In this document: positions 1 to 7,772 of the stretch, in pieces
How positions within the stretch are numbered: position 1 is the stretch's first letter
Layout of the letters: every line of letters begins with the position of its first letter
Assembly (NCBI GenBank): GCA_965228975.1
Contig: OZ245851.1
Location: forward strand, 1,426,001 to 1,490,000
Direction: 5' to 3'
Source: JAJFJD01 sp965228975
Lineage (GTDB): Bacteria; Pseudomonadota; Alphaproteobacteria; UBA8366
DNA: 64,000 nucleotides
The notes under the pieces: generated by a model
Seen by the model: only the letters and a program-made list of their open reading frames with translations
What the model was told of the DNA's origin: nothing
Database searches by the model: none
Position numbers and translations under genes: made by a program

Positions 1-1
1 G

Positions 2-136
2 TGGGCGGCAGCGTCAGGCGCGCGCGGTGTCTGCCTACAGGTCGAGGCGCCGAACGCCCCGGCCATCGCCCTCTACAAAGGCCTCGGCCTGACGACCGAA
101 CTGTATCGCTATCACTACCGCCGCGAACCCGCGTGA
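2..136 (+). CDS. GNAT-family N-acetyltransferase, C-terminal fragment cut by the window edge
   Basis: The frame is open from base 2 to a TGA at 134-136, giving the last 44 residues of a protein that starts outside the window. The end reads as the typical GNAT motif B/C region: a Leu-Gln-Val strand, then N-A-P-A-I-A-L-Y followed by K-G-L-G-L, which is the acetyl-CoA-side helix and strand of the fold. Members transfer an acetyl group from acetyl-CoA to an amine. The substrate cannot be read from this fragment. The strength of the call rests on one family signature only. Confidence 0.75.
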   Translation, partial: WAAASGARGVCLQVEAPNAPAIALYKGLGLTTELYRYHYRREPA

Positions 137-159
137 CGCATTGCGGCTAGCGGACGGTT

Positions 160-510
160 CTACTTCGCCGCCATCACCATGATCTCGACCTTCCAGTCCG
201 GCGCGGCGAGCGCGCTGCACAGGCCGGCGCGGACGGGCGGGTTGGCGGGGTCGATCCAGGCGTCCCAAACCTCGTTCATGGCCGCGAAGTTTCGCATGTC
301 CGTGACCCAGAGCTGCGCCCACAGGAGCTTCGACTTGTCGCTGCCGCATTCGGCCAGCAGCTTGTCGATCTTGGCCAGGATTTGCGCGGTTTGCGTCGCG
401 ACGTCGGCATTCTGGTCGTCGCCGACCTGGCCGGCCAGGTAGATGACACCGTTGTGTTCCACGGATTGGCTCATCCGGGGGCCGATGTGATTACGGGTGA
501 TATCGCTCAT
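160..510 (-). CDS. RidA family protein (reactive enamine/imine deaminase-like)
   Basis: A 116-residue protein, the normal length for the RidA/YjgF/YER057c family of small trimeric proteins that hydrolyse reactive enamines and imines. The family end signature is present: N-P-P-V-R with Arg94, then V-E-I with Glu109. Arg94 corresponds to the carboxylate-binding arginine of active members. The start at 510 is preferred over an upstream in-frame ATG because GGAGAG lies seven bases before it. It sits 53 bases downstream of a nucleoside deaminase on the same strand, so the two are probably cotranscribed. Deaminase plus RidA pairs suggest nucleobase or amine turnover, but the true substrate is unknown. 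Confidence 0.88.
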   Translation of the reverse strand: MSDITRNHIGPRMSQSVEHNGVIYLAGQVGDDQNADVATQTAQILAKIDKLLAECGSDKSKLLWAQLWVTDMRNFAAMNEVWDAWIDPANPPVRAGLCSALAAPDWKVEIMVMAAK

Positions 511-563
511 GGGGTTTCTCTCCATCTGAAGTTTGAGTAGCGAAGGGGGATACGCGGCCGGGG

Positions 564-1016
564 CTAACTGCCCCGGCGCAGCGCCGCGCAGTCTTCGGTC
601 AGGATGCCGGTGACGACGTCGATCTTGTTGTCGGTCAGGTTGAGGAAGGACTCGACCGAGTAGCCGCCGTAATTGACGCTGAGCGGCTGCAGGTCGGCGA
701 GCCGCGCGCCCATCACGAGCCGGTCGATCTTGGTCATGCAGATCGCCCACATGCACATGGGGCAGGGCTCCATGGTGGTGTAGAGCGTGGTGCCCGGCAA
801 TTCGGTGACCTTTTCCGCTTGGCAGATATGGCGAATGGTGACGGTTTCCGCGTGACAGGTTGGATCGCAGGTGCTCGCCACGGTGTTGTGGCCGCGCGCG
901 ATGATCTGGCCGTCGCGGATGATGAGCGATCCGATCGCGGGATTGCCCGCGGCGGCGCCGGTGCGCCCTTCGTCGAGGGCGTGGCGCATGAAGTCGATAT
1001 GCTGGTTTGAGGGCAT
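564..1016 (-). CDS. nucleoside/cytidine deaminase family zinc enzyme
   Basis: A 150-residue protein with the complete cytidine-deaminase-like zinc site: H55-A-E57 and P84-C85-P86-M87-C88. His and the two Cys would bind zinc and Glu57 would shuttle the proton during hydrolytic deamination. The layout (HAE early, PCPMC about 28 residues later, C-terminal helices) resembles guanine deaminase and TadA-type proteins. Divergence from tRNA adenosine deaminase and a non-TadA context argue for a free base or nucleoside substrate. The ATG at 1016 is chosen over an in-frame GTG at 1034 because AAGGA lies about nine bases ahead of it. First gene of a likely two-gene unit with the RidA protein. Confidence 0.88.
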   Translation of the reverse strand: MPSNQHIDFMRHALDEGRTGAAAGNPAIGSLIIRDGQIIARGHNTVASTCDPTCHAETVTIRHICQAEKVTELPGTTLYTTMEPCPMCMWAICMTKIDRLVMGARLADLQPLSVNYGGYSVESFLNLTDNKIDVVTGILTEDCAALRRGS

Positions 1017-1146
1017 GGCTGGTGTCCTTTCCACTGTCGCCGCCGAGCCTACTGCAGCCTTGGGTATCGGGCCAGTGTAGGGCGAATTTTGACCGCTTTC
1101 CGTGTGCTACCGTACAATCAGTTCGCATTTACCGGAGGATCGAAGC

Positions 1147-2052
1147 ATGGAAAACGTCGAAACGGTGGGCCAGAGTGCGGCGCCGCAAGGAATGGCTCAA
1201 ACCGCTGGTTTTCCGACGGTTCAGCCGCTGCCGAGTTTCATGGGTGCGGCGGTTACAGGGCTCGACCTGTCGAAGCCGCTCGACGACTCGGCCCGCGATG
1301 CGATCATGAGCGCCTTGCTCGAGTACCATATCCTGGTCTTCCCGAACCAGAACCTGTCGAAGGACGAGCAATACGCGTTCACCGAACGTTTCGGCGAGGT
1401 CGAGGGCCATGTGGTGCGGGGGTTGGACGGCGTGAAATCGCCCAAGGTCCATATGGTGTCCAACCTCGATCTCGACGGCAATCCGACCAAGACGCCGGCG
1501 ACAAGCGGCAATTTTTTCTGGCACACCGACAAGTCGTATCACGACATTCCTTCGCTCGCGACGCTTCTGCATGCCAAGAAGATCCCACCGAAGGGCGGCT
1601 CGACGCAGTTCGCCAACATCGCAAATGCCTATGACGAACTGCCGGACGTGATGAAGGACCGCATCCAGGGCCTGCGGGCGGTCCATAGTTGGGAAGCCAA
1701 CCGCGACAATACCTTCAACCGGCCCGCGACCGAGGAAGAAAAGGCCGAGCGGCCGCCGGTGTCGCATCCGATCGTCCGGACGCATCCGGACTCCGGCCGT
1801 AAGGTTCTGTATATCGGCATCCACACTTCGCATATCGAAGGAATGCCGGTCGCCGAGGGCCGGGAATTGCTGTACCGGCTGCTCGATTTCGCGACGCAGC
1901 CTCGCTTTGTCCATACCCATCACTGGCGCGAGGGCGAACTCGTCATGTGGGACAATCGTTGCCTTATGCATCGCGCTACCGGCGACTTCGAGATGGACAA
2001 ACATCCGCGGGTGCTGCACCGGACGGTGATCCGCGGATCCGTGCCGTACTGA
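1147..2052 (+). CDS. TauD/TfdA family Fe(II)/2-oxoglutarate dioxygenase
   Basis: A 301-residue enzyme. The iron-binding facial triad is visible as H126-T-D128 and the distal H275 in the W-D-N-R-x-x-x-H motif. An arginine near the end (R292 in H-R-T-V-x-R) would hold the 2-oxoglutarate carboxylate. The family couples oxidative decarboxylation of 2-oxoglutarate to hydroxylation of small acids such as taurine, 2,4-D or alkyl sulfates. The substrate here is not determined. The start at 1147 is supported by GGAGG seven bases upstream, which rules out the earlier in-frame ATG. It stands alone, followed 216 bases later by an SDR gene on the same strand. Confidence 0.93.
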   Translation: MENVETVGQSAAPQGMAQTAGFPTVQPLPSFMGAAVTGLDLSKPLDDSARDAIMSALLEYHILVFPNQNLSKDEQYAFTERFGEVEGHVVRGLDGVKSPKVHMVSNLDLDGNPTKTPATSGNFFWHTDKSYHDIPSLATLLHAKKIPPKGGSTQFANIANAYDELPDVMKDRIQGLRAVHSWEANRDNTFNRPATEEEKAERPPVSHPIVRTHPDSGRKVLYIGIHTSHIEGMPVAEGRELLYRLLDFATQPRFVHTHHWREGELVMWDNRCLMHRATGDFEMDKHPRVLHRTVIRGSVPY

Positions 2053-2268
2053 TAGGCCGATCGGGACTACCCGACGGCGTTGTCTCCCGGTCGGCTTGGG
2101 CCTAGGATCGGCCGCATATCGACATACGTATCCTGCCGCAAATCAATCTTGCCGAGAGTCTCGCATACGGCCCGTGTCGTGGGACGGCGGCCGACAACGA
2201 TGATCCGGCAAGGCGGGGATCGGACAAGAGCACTTGATCGGAATCACTTAACCGGGAGCATCTATAGA

Positions 2269-3186
2269 ATGAGCATGGTTCAGGACAAGGTCATCGTCGT
2301 TACCGGCGCGGGCCGGGGTATTGGGCGCGGATTCGCGATGTTGATGGCGGCGCATGGCGCGAAGGTCGTGGTGAACGACTTCGGCGGGTCGGTCTCCGGC
2401 GAAGGCGAGGATAAGACTCCGGCGCAGGAAGTGGTCGAGGAAATCGCCGCGGCCGGCGGTGAGGCCGTCGCGAATACGGAAAGCGTTGCCGACCCGAAGG
2501 GCGCAGCCCGCATCGTCGAGAACGCGCTCGATAGCTTCGGTAAGATCGACGGCGTCGTGAACAACGCGGGTATTCTGCGCGACGGCATTTTTCACAAGAT
2601 GGCCGACGAGGACTGGCACGCGGTCATCGATGTCCATTTGCATGGCAGCTACTACATCAGCCGCGCGGCCGCGCCGCATTTCCGCAAGCAGAGTTCCGGC
2701 TGCTTCGTGCACATGACCTCTACCTCGGGCCTCGTCGGCAACGTGGGGCAGGCGAACTACTCGGCGGCGAAACTCGGCATCATGGGATTGTCCAAGTCGA
2801 TCGCGCTGGACATGGCGCGGTACCGGGTGCGGTCGAACTGCATCTCGCCTTTCGCGTGGAGCCGGATGATCGGGTCGATCCCCACGAATTCGCCGGAAGC
2901 CGAGGCGCGGGTTGAGAAATTAAAGCAAATGACGCCTGAGAAGATCGCGCCGATGGCGGTCTATCTGTGCAGTCACATGGCGGACGAGGCCAACGTGTCG
3001 GGCCAGATCTTCGGCGTGCGCAACAACGAGATTTTCCTGTTCAGTCAGCCGCGGCCGCTGCGCGCGGTTCAGCGGGGCGAAGGATGGACGCCGGAAATGA
3101 TCGGCGAGCAGGCGATTCCAGCTTTCAAGTCGCATATGTACCCGCTGGAGGTGTCGGCGGATGTGTTCAGTTGGGACCCTGTCTAA
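2269..3186 (+). CDS. short-chain dehydrogenase/reductase, MFE-2 (17beta-HSD4)-like
   Basis: A 305-residue SDR. The nucleotide-binding T12-G-A-G-R-G-I-G19 motif, the N-N-A-G motif and the catalytic Y164-x-x-x-K168 with an upstream Ser are all present. The long insert with N-D-F-G-G after strand 2 is typical of the (3R)-hydroxyacyl-CoA dehydrogenase unit of peroxisomal MFE-2 and its free-standing bacterial relatives. The likely role is NAD-dependent oxidation of a 3-hydroxyacyl-CoA. The C-terminal extension of about 50 residues also fits that group. A start at 2269 is used because GGGAG precedes it; a second ATG two codons later is possible. A strong hairpin follows the stop. Confidence 0.88.
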   Translation: MSMVQDKVIVVTGAGRGIGRGFAMLMAAHGAKVVVNDFGGSVSGEGEDKTPAQEVVEEIAAAGGEAVANTESVADPKGAARIVENALDSFGKIDGVVNNAGILRDGIFHKMADEDWHAVIDVHLHGSYYISRAAAPHFRKQSSGCFVHMTSTSGLVGNVGQANYSAAKLGIMGLSKSIALDMARYRVRSNCISPFAWSRMIGSIPTNSPEAEARVEKLKQMTPEKIAPMAVYLCSHMADEANVSGQIFGVRNNEIFLFSQPRPLRAVQRGEGWTPEMIGEQAIPAFKSHMYPLEVSADVFSWDPV

Positions 3187-3220
3187 GGGATTGGCTTGGA
3201 AGTCCAGCAAGGCACAAAAA

Positions 3221-3250
3221 ACCGGAGCGCTGCCCACCATGCGCTCCGGT
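3221..3250. terminator. bidirectional hairpin terminator between SDR and Flp pilin genes
   Basis: A perfect 10-bp stem, ACCGGAGCGC with its complement, encloses a 10-base loop. Read on the minus strand it is followed at once by a T run, a good intrinsic terminator for the pilin gene. On the plus strand the following TCTTCATTTC is a weaker tract that could still serve the SDR gene. Confidence 0.8.
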
Positions 3251-3312
3251 TCTTCATTTCCGGCCCGGCGCGTTTCCACCCGCACGCCGGGCCTCGTCGT
3301 GGTCGGTTGGCG

Positions 3313-3495
3313 TTAGCCGCCGCCGTTCACCGCACCTTCCAGCTCATTCGAAACGCGTGTGAACATGGTCTCGAGCGATGTGCCCATGGCGGTCAGCGCT
3401 GCGATGGCGGCGACAGAGACGAGAGCCGCAATCAGGCCGTATTCAATGGCGGTGGCACCGCTCTCATCACGCAAGATCTTTGTAATAATCGACAT
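3313..3495 (-). CDS. Flp family type IVb pilin
   Basis: A 60-residue prepilin. After a short charged leader comes the Flp cleavage and packing signature: G13 followed by A-T-A-I-E-Y-G-L, with Glu at +5 and Tyr at +6 of the mature protein, then one hydrophobic helix of about 20 residues. Such subunits are cleaved by a TadV/CpaA-type prepilin peptidase and assembled into Tad/Flp fibres at the cell surface. No tad or cpa genes lie nearby, so this is either an orphan pilin or one served by a locus elsewhere. The upstream 186 bases are strikingly AT-rich and probably carry its promoter. Confidence 0.93.
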   Translation of the reverse strand: MSIITKILRDESGATAIEYGLIAALVSVAAIAALTAMGTSLETMFTRVSNELEGAVNGGG

Positions 3496-3681
3496 TGTTT
3501 TGTTTCCCCGGTTTCAGTACGAAGCAAATTATGCAGAATTTATAATAAAAAATTGCGAGTATTTATGTGACTTCGATCACAATTATAAAAATAAATCCTA
3601 CCTTCTTGTTTCGATTTAAAAATATTTGAATAATTATAATAAATATGGTTAATTTTGATGACTTTTTATAGGGTTTTCTTC

Positions 3682-4071
3682 TTACTCCGGCTTCTTTCTC
3701 TCCATAAAACTCGCCGGCGGTATCCACGTGTCGGGGATGTATTCATTGGCCCAGCGGCAGATTTCCTGCAGGACCGGCTGCAACGCCATGCCCTTCTCGG
3801 ACAGGGTGTAGTCGTATCTTAGGGGCCGGGTTTGGTACGGCGTTTTCTCGACGAGGCCTTCCGCCGTTAGACGTTTCAGTCGGTCGGCAAGGATATTGGT
3901 CGTGATGCCTTCGGGCGATGCCAGGAATTCGTTGTATTGGGTCTTTCCCGTGAACAGGTCGCGCAGAATGACCAGGGTCCATTTGTCTCCGATGATGTCT
4001 AACGTCATCGTGATCGGACAGGCCGACCGGGGACCGGCAGCTTTCGCGGGTTTCTTGCGGTTTCCAGCCAT
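3682..4071 (-). CDS. HxlR family winged-helix transcriptional regulator
   Basis: A 129-residue protein with the HxlR signature C-P-I-T followed by a D-x-I-G-D-K-W-T-L-V-I-L-R-D-L-F helix and a winged helix ending in G-L-V-E-K and Y-x-L-S-E-K-G. HxlR proteins are small dimeric regulators, several of which sense aldehydes, quinones or redox state through cysteine. Here the only cysteine near the sensor position precedes the first helix. The start at 4071 removes a non-conserved 32-residue extension, although its ribosome binding site is weak. It is divergent from fabF over 114 bases, so control of that gene is plausible. Confidence 0.9.
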   Translation of the reverse strand: MAGNRKKPAKAAGPRSACPITMTLDIIGDKWTLVILRDLFTGKTQYNEFLASPEGITTNILADRLKRLTAEGLVEKTPYQTRPLRYDYTLSEKGMALQPVLQEICRWANEYIPDTWIPPASFMERKKPE

Positions 4072-4096
4072 GCTTTGAAATACCACCCGAACCTTT

Positions 4097-4151
4097 GACT
4101 TGCAATTTGCCAGCGTGTCGGCTCTAAGAAGTAAATTGTAAAATGCAAGTC
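4097..4151. promoter_or_regulatory. inverted repeat GACTTGCA in the HxlR/fabF divergent promoter
   Basis: GACTTGCA at 4097-4104 is matched by its exact complement TGCAAGTC at 4144-4151, 39 bases apart, in the 114-base gap between two divergent genes. Each arm is flanked by AT-rich bases on its inner side. The position suggests operator half-sites for the HxlR protein encoded beside it. This is inference from placement only. Confidence 0.4.
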
Positions 4152-4185
4152 TAATTTCATGCAACATCGCGATACGGAGTCATCG

Positions 4186-5454
4186 ATGAAAGAGGTGGTG
4201 GTTACGGGAATGGGGCTCGTCACGCCGTTGGGCGTAGGGGTTTCCCGAGTTTGGGACGCGTTGACGAATGGCCTGTCGGGAATCCGCCCGATTGAGCGGT
4301 TTCCGGTAGACGATTTGCCGGCACGCATCGCCGGTTTCGTTCCGGATGGGGCAAAGAGCGACGGGGCGTTCGAAGCGGACGCCTATATTTCGCCGAAAGA
4401 GCAACGCAAGATGGACCGGTTCATCAAATACTGCGTTGCGGCGGCGGACGAGGCGTTGATCGATGCGGGATGGGACCCCAAGACCGAGCACGACCGTGAA
4501 AGGACGGCGACGGTGATCGCTTCGGGTGTCGGCGGATTTCCGGCGATGATCGACGGCGACGCGGTATTGCGCAATCGTGGGCCGCGCCGGGTCTCGCCGT
4601 TCCTCGTGCCGTCCTTTCTCGCAAACCTCGCCGCCGGGCATGTCTCGATGCGCCACAGGTTCAAAGGATTGATCGGTGCGCCGGTAACCGCCTGCGCGGC
4701 GGGGGCGCAAGCCATCGGCGATGCGTTCAAGGCGATCAGGTTGGATGAGGCGGACGTGGTTGTCGCCGGCGGGACCGAGGCCTGCATCAACCGTCTTAGC
4801 CTGGCGGGGTTTGCCGCCGCGAAGGCGTTGTCGACCGATCGTAACGATGCACCCGAGACGGCCTCCCGTCCGTTCGACGAAAGCCGCAACGGGTTCGTCA
4901 TGGGCGAAGGGGCCGGGGTCGTTATCCTCGAAGCGTTGGATCATGCGCGGGCCCGGGGCGCGCGAATCTACGCCAAGCTGACCGGCTATGGCGCCACTGC
5001 GGACGCGCATCACATCACCGCGCCGCCGGCGGACGGCGAGGGCGCGCAGCGGGCAATGCGGGCAGCCTTGTCGCAAGCCGGGGTGCAACCGGGCGATATC
5101 GACTATATCAATGCGCACAGCACGTCCACCTGGGCCGGAGATTTGGCCGAACTCAATGCGGTCAAGGCGCTGTTCGGGGCGGCGCCCGGCAAGCTTTCCA
5201 TATCGTCGACGAAATCCGCGATCGGCCACCTGCTTGGTGCCGCGGGCGCGGTCGAGGCGGTGTTTACGGTACTGGCCATGGTCAAGGGCGTGGTGCCGCC
5301 GACCTTGAATCTCAGGGACCCCGGATCCGACTATGCGGAATTGGATTTGGTGCCGCTGAAAGCGAAACGGAAACGCGTCGCAGTGGCGATGTCGAACGCC
5401 TTCGGTTTCGGCGGCGTTAACGCCAGCTTGGTTTTTGCGCGACCCGACCGGTGA
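4186..5454 (+). CDS. fabF: beta-ketoacyl-ACP synthase II (FabF type)
   Basis: A 422-residue condensing enzyme with the full KAS II catalytic triad: C170 in T-A-C-A-A-G, H311 in N-A-H-S-T-S-T, and H348 in K-S-x-I-G-H. It would extend acyl-ACP by two carbons from malonyl-ACP. Length and the start motif V-V-V-T-G-M-G match FabF closely. The start at 4186 has GGAG six bases upstream. It lies alone and not with acpP or fabG, and is divergent from an HxlR regulator. It may therefore be a secondary FabF used in modified fatty acid or polyketide-like synthesis instead of the housekeeping copy. It converges with a LysR gene two bases past its stop. Confidence 0.92.
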   Translation: MKEVVVTGMGLVTPLGVGVSRVWDALTNGLSGIRPIERFPVDDLPARIAGFVPDGAKSDGAFEADAYISPKEQRKMDRFIKYCVAAADEALIDAGWDPKTEHDRERTATVIASGVGGFPAMIDGDAVLRNRGPRRVSPFLVPSFLANLAAGHVSMRHRFKGLIGAPVTACAAGAQAIGDAFKAIRLDEADVVVAGGTEACINRLSLAGFAAAKALSTDRNDAPETASRPFDESRNGFVMGEGAGVVILEALDHARARGARIYAKLTGYGATADAHHITAPPADGEGAQRAMRAALSQAGVQPGDIDYINAHSTSTWAGDLAELNAVKALFGAAPGKLSISSTKSAIGHLLGAAGAVEAVFTVLAMVKGVVPPTLNLRDPGSDYAELDLVPLKAKRKRVAVAMSNAFGFGGVNASLVFARPDR

Positions 5455-5456
5455 GG

Positions 5457-6314
5457 TCAGGCCGCTGCCAAGGTTTGCTGAATGATCGTGGCCAGCCGCG
5501 CGGTCGCCGATGGCGTGCCGCGGGGCCGGCGGTGCAGGGATAATTCGATTTCCGGTAGCGACGGTAGTGCATGGTGCGGGTCGATCGGCGCGAGGCCGCT
5601 CTCCAGCGTGCTTGCCGTCGCGACGGTGACCGCGAGACCGGCGCGCACGGCGATGAGCAGACCATCGCGGCTGGGGCTGTTGTACGCCAGGCGCCAGGCA
5701 CGGCCGCAATCGTCGAGTGCCCGCAACGCGGCATCCCGATAGACGCAACCGGCTCCGAAGATGGCGAGCGGAAGCGGATCGAGCCCCGGCGCCTCCGAGC
5801 CTATTGCCGCCGCCCAGATAAGCTGCTCGCGGTGGACGACCGCGCCGTCGGTGCGGCCGCACGGCTGCGTCACGAAGGCGAGGTCGACGTCGCCGGCGTC
5901 CAGGGCATCGAGCGCATCCCAGCTCCGTTCGCACCGAATCTCAAGCTGCACGGTCGGCATGGCGGCGGCGAATCTGACCAGCGCTTGCGGCAGGAAGCAG
6001 GCGGAATGATCCGAGACGGCGAGGCGGACCTTCTCCGAGGGTCGGGTCTGGCCAAGATCCGACAAGGCCGCGTCATTCAAACGGAGGATCTTCTGCGCAT
6101 AGTCCAGCAGGATCTCGCCTTCCTTGGTCAGCTTCACCGAGCGGCGGGTCCGGTCGAACAACCGGGCGCCTGTGATGTATTCCAGGCGTTTGATTTGACC
6201 GCTGACCGCGGATTGAACCCGGTTCAGCCGTTCCGCAGCCTGCGTGAAGCTGCGGGTGTGTGCCACTTCGGCGAATGCCTGCAGCAGGTCCACGTCGAGG
6301 TTGGTTCGCAGCAT
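5457..6314 (-). CDS. LysR family transcriptional regulator
   Basis: A 285-residue protein. Residues about 7-65 form the LysR winged helix-turn-helix (S-F-T-Q-A-A-E-R-L-N then S-A-V-S-x-Q-I-K-R-L-E), followed by a periplasmic-binding-protein-like effector domain. The start at 6314 is the one that places the HTH at the usual distance from the N-terminus and has AAAGAG upstream. It is divergent from an MFS transporter with a textbook LysR box between them, so it most likely controls that transporter. The inducer is unknown. Confidence 0.93.
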   Translation of the reverse strand: MLRTNLDVDLLQAFAEVAHTRSFTQAAERLNRVQSAVSGQIKRLEYITGARLFDRTRRSVKLTKEGEILLDYAQKILRLNDAALSDLGQTRPSEKVRLAVSDHSACFLPQALVRFAAAMPTVQLEIRCERSWDALDALDAGDVDLAFVTQPCGRTDGAVVHREQLIWAAAIGSEAPGLDPLPLAIFGAGCVYRDAALRALDDCGRAWRLAYNSPSRDGLLIAVRAGLAVTVATASTLESGLAPIDPHHALPSLPEIELSLHRRPRGTPSATARLATIIQQTLAAA

Positions 6315-6336
6315 GTCTCTTTTATCACCAAATAAG

Positions 6337-6355
6337 ATTATAGGATCATAGTAAT
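6337..6355. promoter_or_regulatory. LysR-type box ATTA-N11-TAAT
   Basis: The 19-base element ATTA, 11 bases, TAAT is a perfect dyad of the T-N11-A form recognised by LysR regulators. It lies in the 104-base gap between the divergent LysR and MFS genes, 22 bases from the LysR start codon. That is the expected place for autoregulation and control of the divergent partner. Confidence 0.6.
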
Positions 6356-6418
6356 TCGTTTCAGTGATTATGACCGCTCGCCTAGGCTGTCGCCAAGTCC
6401 AAATCATGGAGATTCCCA

Positions 6419-7636
6419 ATGCGTCAGCCGCGATCGTCGCTCCATTCGCTGCCCCGTATCCTGCTGTTCGCCGTCCTGAGCGGTGGCGTAATCATGGGGA
6501 TAACGGCGGGTATCCGGCAGACGTTCGGCCTATTCCTGGCACCCGTCAGTGTCGATCTCAACCTGGGCCGCGAGACTTTCGCGTTCGGGATGGGGATGAT
6601 GAATTTGTTCTGGGGACTTGCGGCGCCGTTTGCCGGCGCGGCCGCGGACCGTTATGGCGCAGGACGGGTCGCGGTTGTCGGCGGGCTTTCCTATGCAGCC
6701 GGCTTGGCGGTCATGACCGTGTCGGGCGAGGGTGGTCAGCTTCTGGTCGGCGGGTTGCTGGTCGGGCTTGGGTTGAGTGGGGCCGGGTACACCGTTGTAT
6801 TGGGCGCGGTCGGCCGCGCGGCGCCGCCTGAAAAGCGGACGTTGGCACTGGGTATGGCCAGCATGGGCGGATCGATCGGTCAGTTCCTTGCGCTGCCGTA
6901 TACGCATCTCCTGATCGATTGGCTGGGTTGGTCGTCCGGCTTGCTGATTCTAGCGGCAACGGCGCTGCTGATCGTGCCGCTTGCCTATGGTATCGCGGGC
7001 AAACATGCCGAACCGGAGGACCGCGACAATCAGACCCTGGCCGAAGCTTTTCACGAGGCGAGGCGTCATAGGGGATTCTGGCTGCTGACGATTGGTTTCT
7101 TCGTCTGCGGATTCCATCTGGCTTTCGTGGCGGTACATTTGCCGGCTTACCTCGGTGACAAGGGCATGCCGTCCTGGCTCGCCGCCGCCACATTGACGTT
7201 GGTCGGGGTCTGCAACATCGTCGGGACCTATTTCTGTGGCTATTTCGGGCAACGCTACCCGAAGAAGTCCGTTCTCAGCCTGCTTTACCTCGCGCGGGCC
7301 GCGATCTTCCTGGTCTTTATCGCAGCGCCGGTCACCGAAGCGTCCGTCCTGCTGTTCGGTGCTGCGATGGGATTTCTCTGGCTCGGCACGGTACCGCTTA
7401 CCAGCGGATTGGTCGCCTATATCTTCGGGCCGGCCTATATGTCGATGCTGTTCGGCATCGTCTTTTTCGGCCATCAACTCGGCGGCTTTCTCGGCGCATG
7501 GCTGGCCGGAACCGCCTATGACTATCTCGGCAGCTATGATGCGATGTGGTGGTTCAGCGTGGCGCTCGGCATCGGCTCGGCTGCGCTGCATTGGCCGATC
7601 GACGAACGTCCCGTAAGACGGCTCGCGGCGGCATGA
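6419..7636 (+). CDS. MFS transporter
   Basis: A 405-residue membrane protein with about 12 hydrophobic segments in two halves. The loop after TM2 carries A-A-D-R-Y-G-A-G-R, the cytoplasmic motif A of major facilitator proteins. The overall look, with an early I-T-A-G-I-R-Q-T-F-G-L-F segment, resembles the oxalate/formate and monocarboxylate-like MFS group. The substrate cannot be assigned; an organic anion is a reasonable guess. It is divergent from a LysR regulator with a shared operator. Its stop overlaps the ATG of a 41-residue hydrophobic reading frame. Confidence 0.88.
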   Translation: MRQPRSSLHSLPRILLFAVLSGGVIMGITAGIRQTFGLFLAPVSVDLNLGRETFAFGMGMMNLFWGLAAPFAGAAADRYGAGRVAVVGGLSYAAGLAVMTVSGEGGQLLVGGLLVGLGLSGAGYTVVLGAVGRAAPPEKRTLALGMASMGGSIGQFLALPYTHLLIDWLGWSSGLLILAATALLIVPLAYGIAGKHAEPEDRDNQTLAEAFHEARRHRGFWLLTIGFFVCGFHLAFVAVHLPAYLGDKGMPSWLAAATLTLVGVCNIVGTYFCGYFGQRYPKKSVLSLLYLARAAIFLVFIAAPVTEASVLLFGAAMGFLWLGTVPLTSGLVAYIFGPAYMSMLFGIVFFGHQLGGFLGAWLAGTAYDYLGSYDAMWWFSVALGIGSAALHWPIDERPVRRLAAA

Positions 7637-7758
7637 TAGAGCGGCTGGTTCCGGCGATATGCGGGACCCTGCTGGCCACGGGAATTGCAGCTTGGATGGT
7701 GACAGGGACGACCGTGGCCATTGTCCTGTCGCTGGCCGGTGCGCCGGGGTGTTTTTGA
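7633..7758 (+). CDS. candidate small membrane protein coupled to the MFS gene
   Basis: An ATG at 7633 overlaps the TGA of the MFS gene in an ATGA junction. It opens a 41-residue frame that is almost entirely hydrophobic: about residues 5-24 and 26-37 could form one or two membrane segments, ending G-C-F. The junction type is that of translationally coupled genes, and small hydrophobic partners of transporters are known. No family is recognised. It could also be chance in high-GC DNA, since a short frame of this size is not statistically strong. Confidence 0.4.
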   Translation: MIERLVPAICGTLLATGIAAWMVTGTTVAIVLSLAGAPGCF

Positions 7759-7772
7759 AAAGAGAAACGCGT

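Noticed and set aside
3496..3681. AT-rich stretch upstream of the Flp pilin as a foreign insertion
   Set aside because: Similar AT-rich promoter stretches occur at other intergenic gaps in this window; no repeats or mobile genes flank it.
4180..5934. A 584-codon minus-strand frame across fabF and the LysR gene
   Set aside because: Arg/Pro/Gly-rich translation opposite two well-supported genes; a high-GC antisense artefact.
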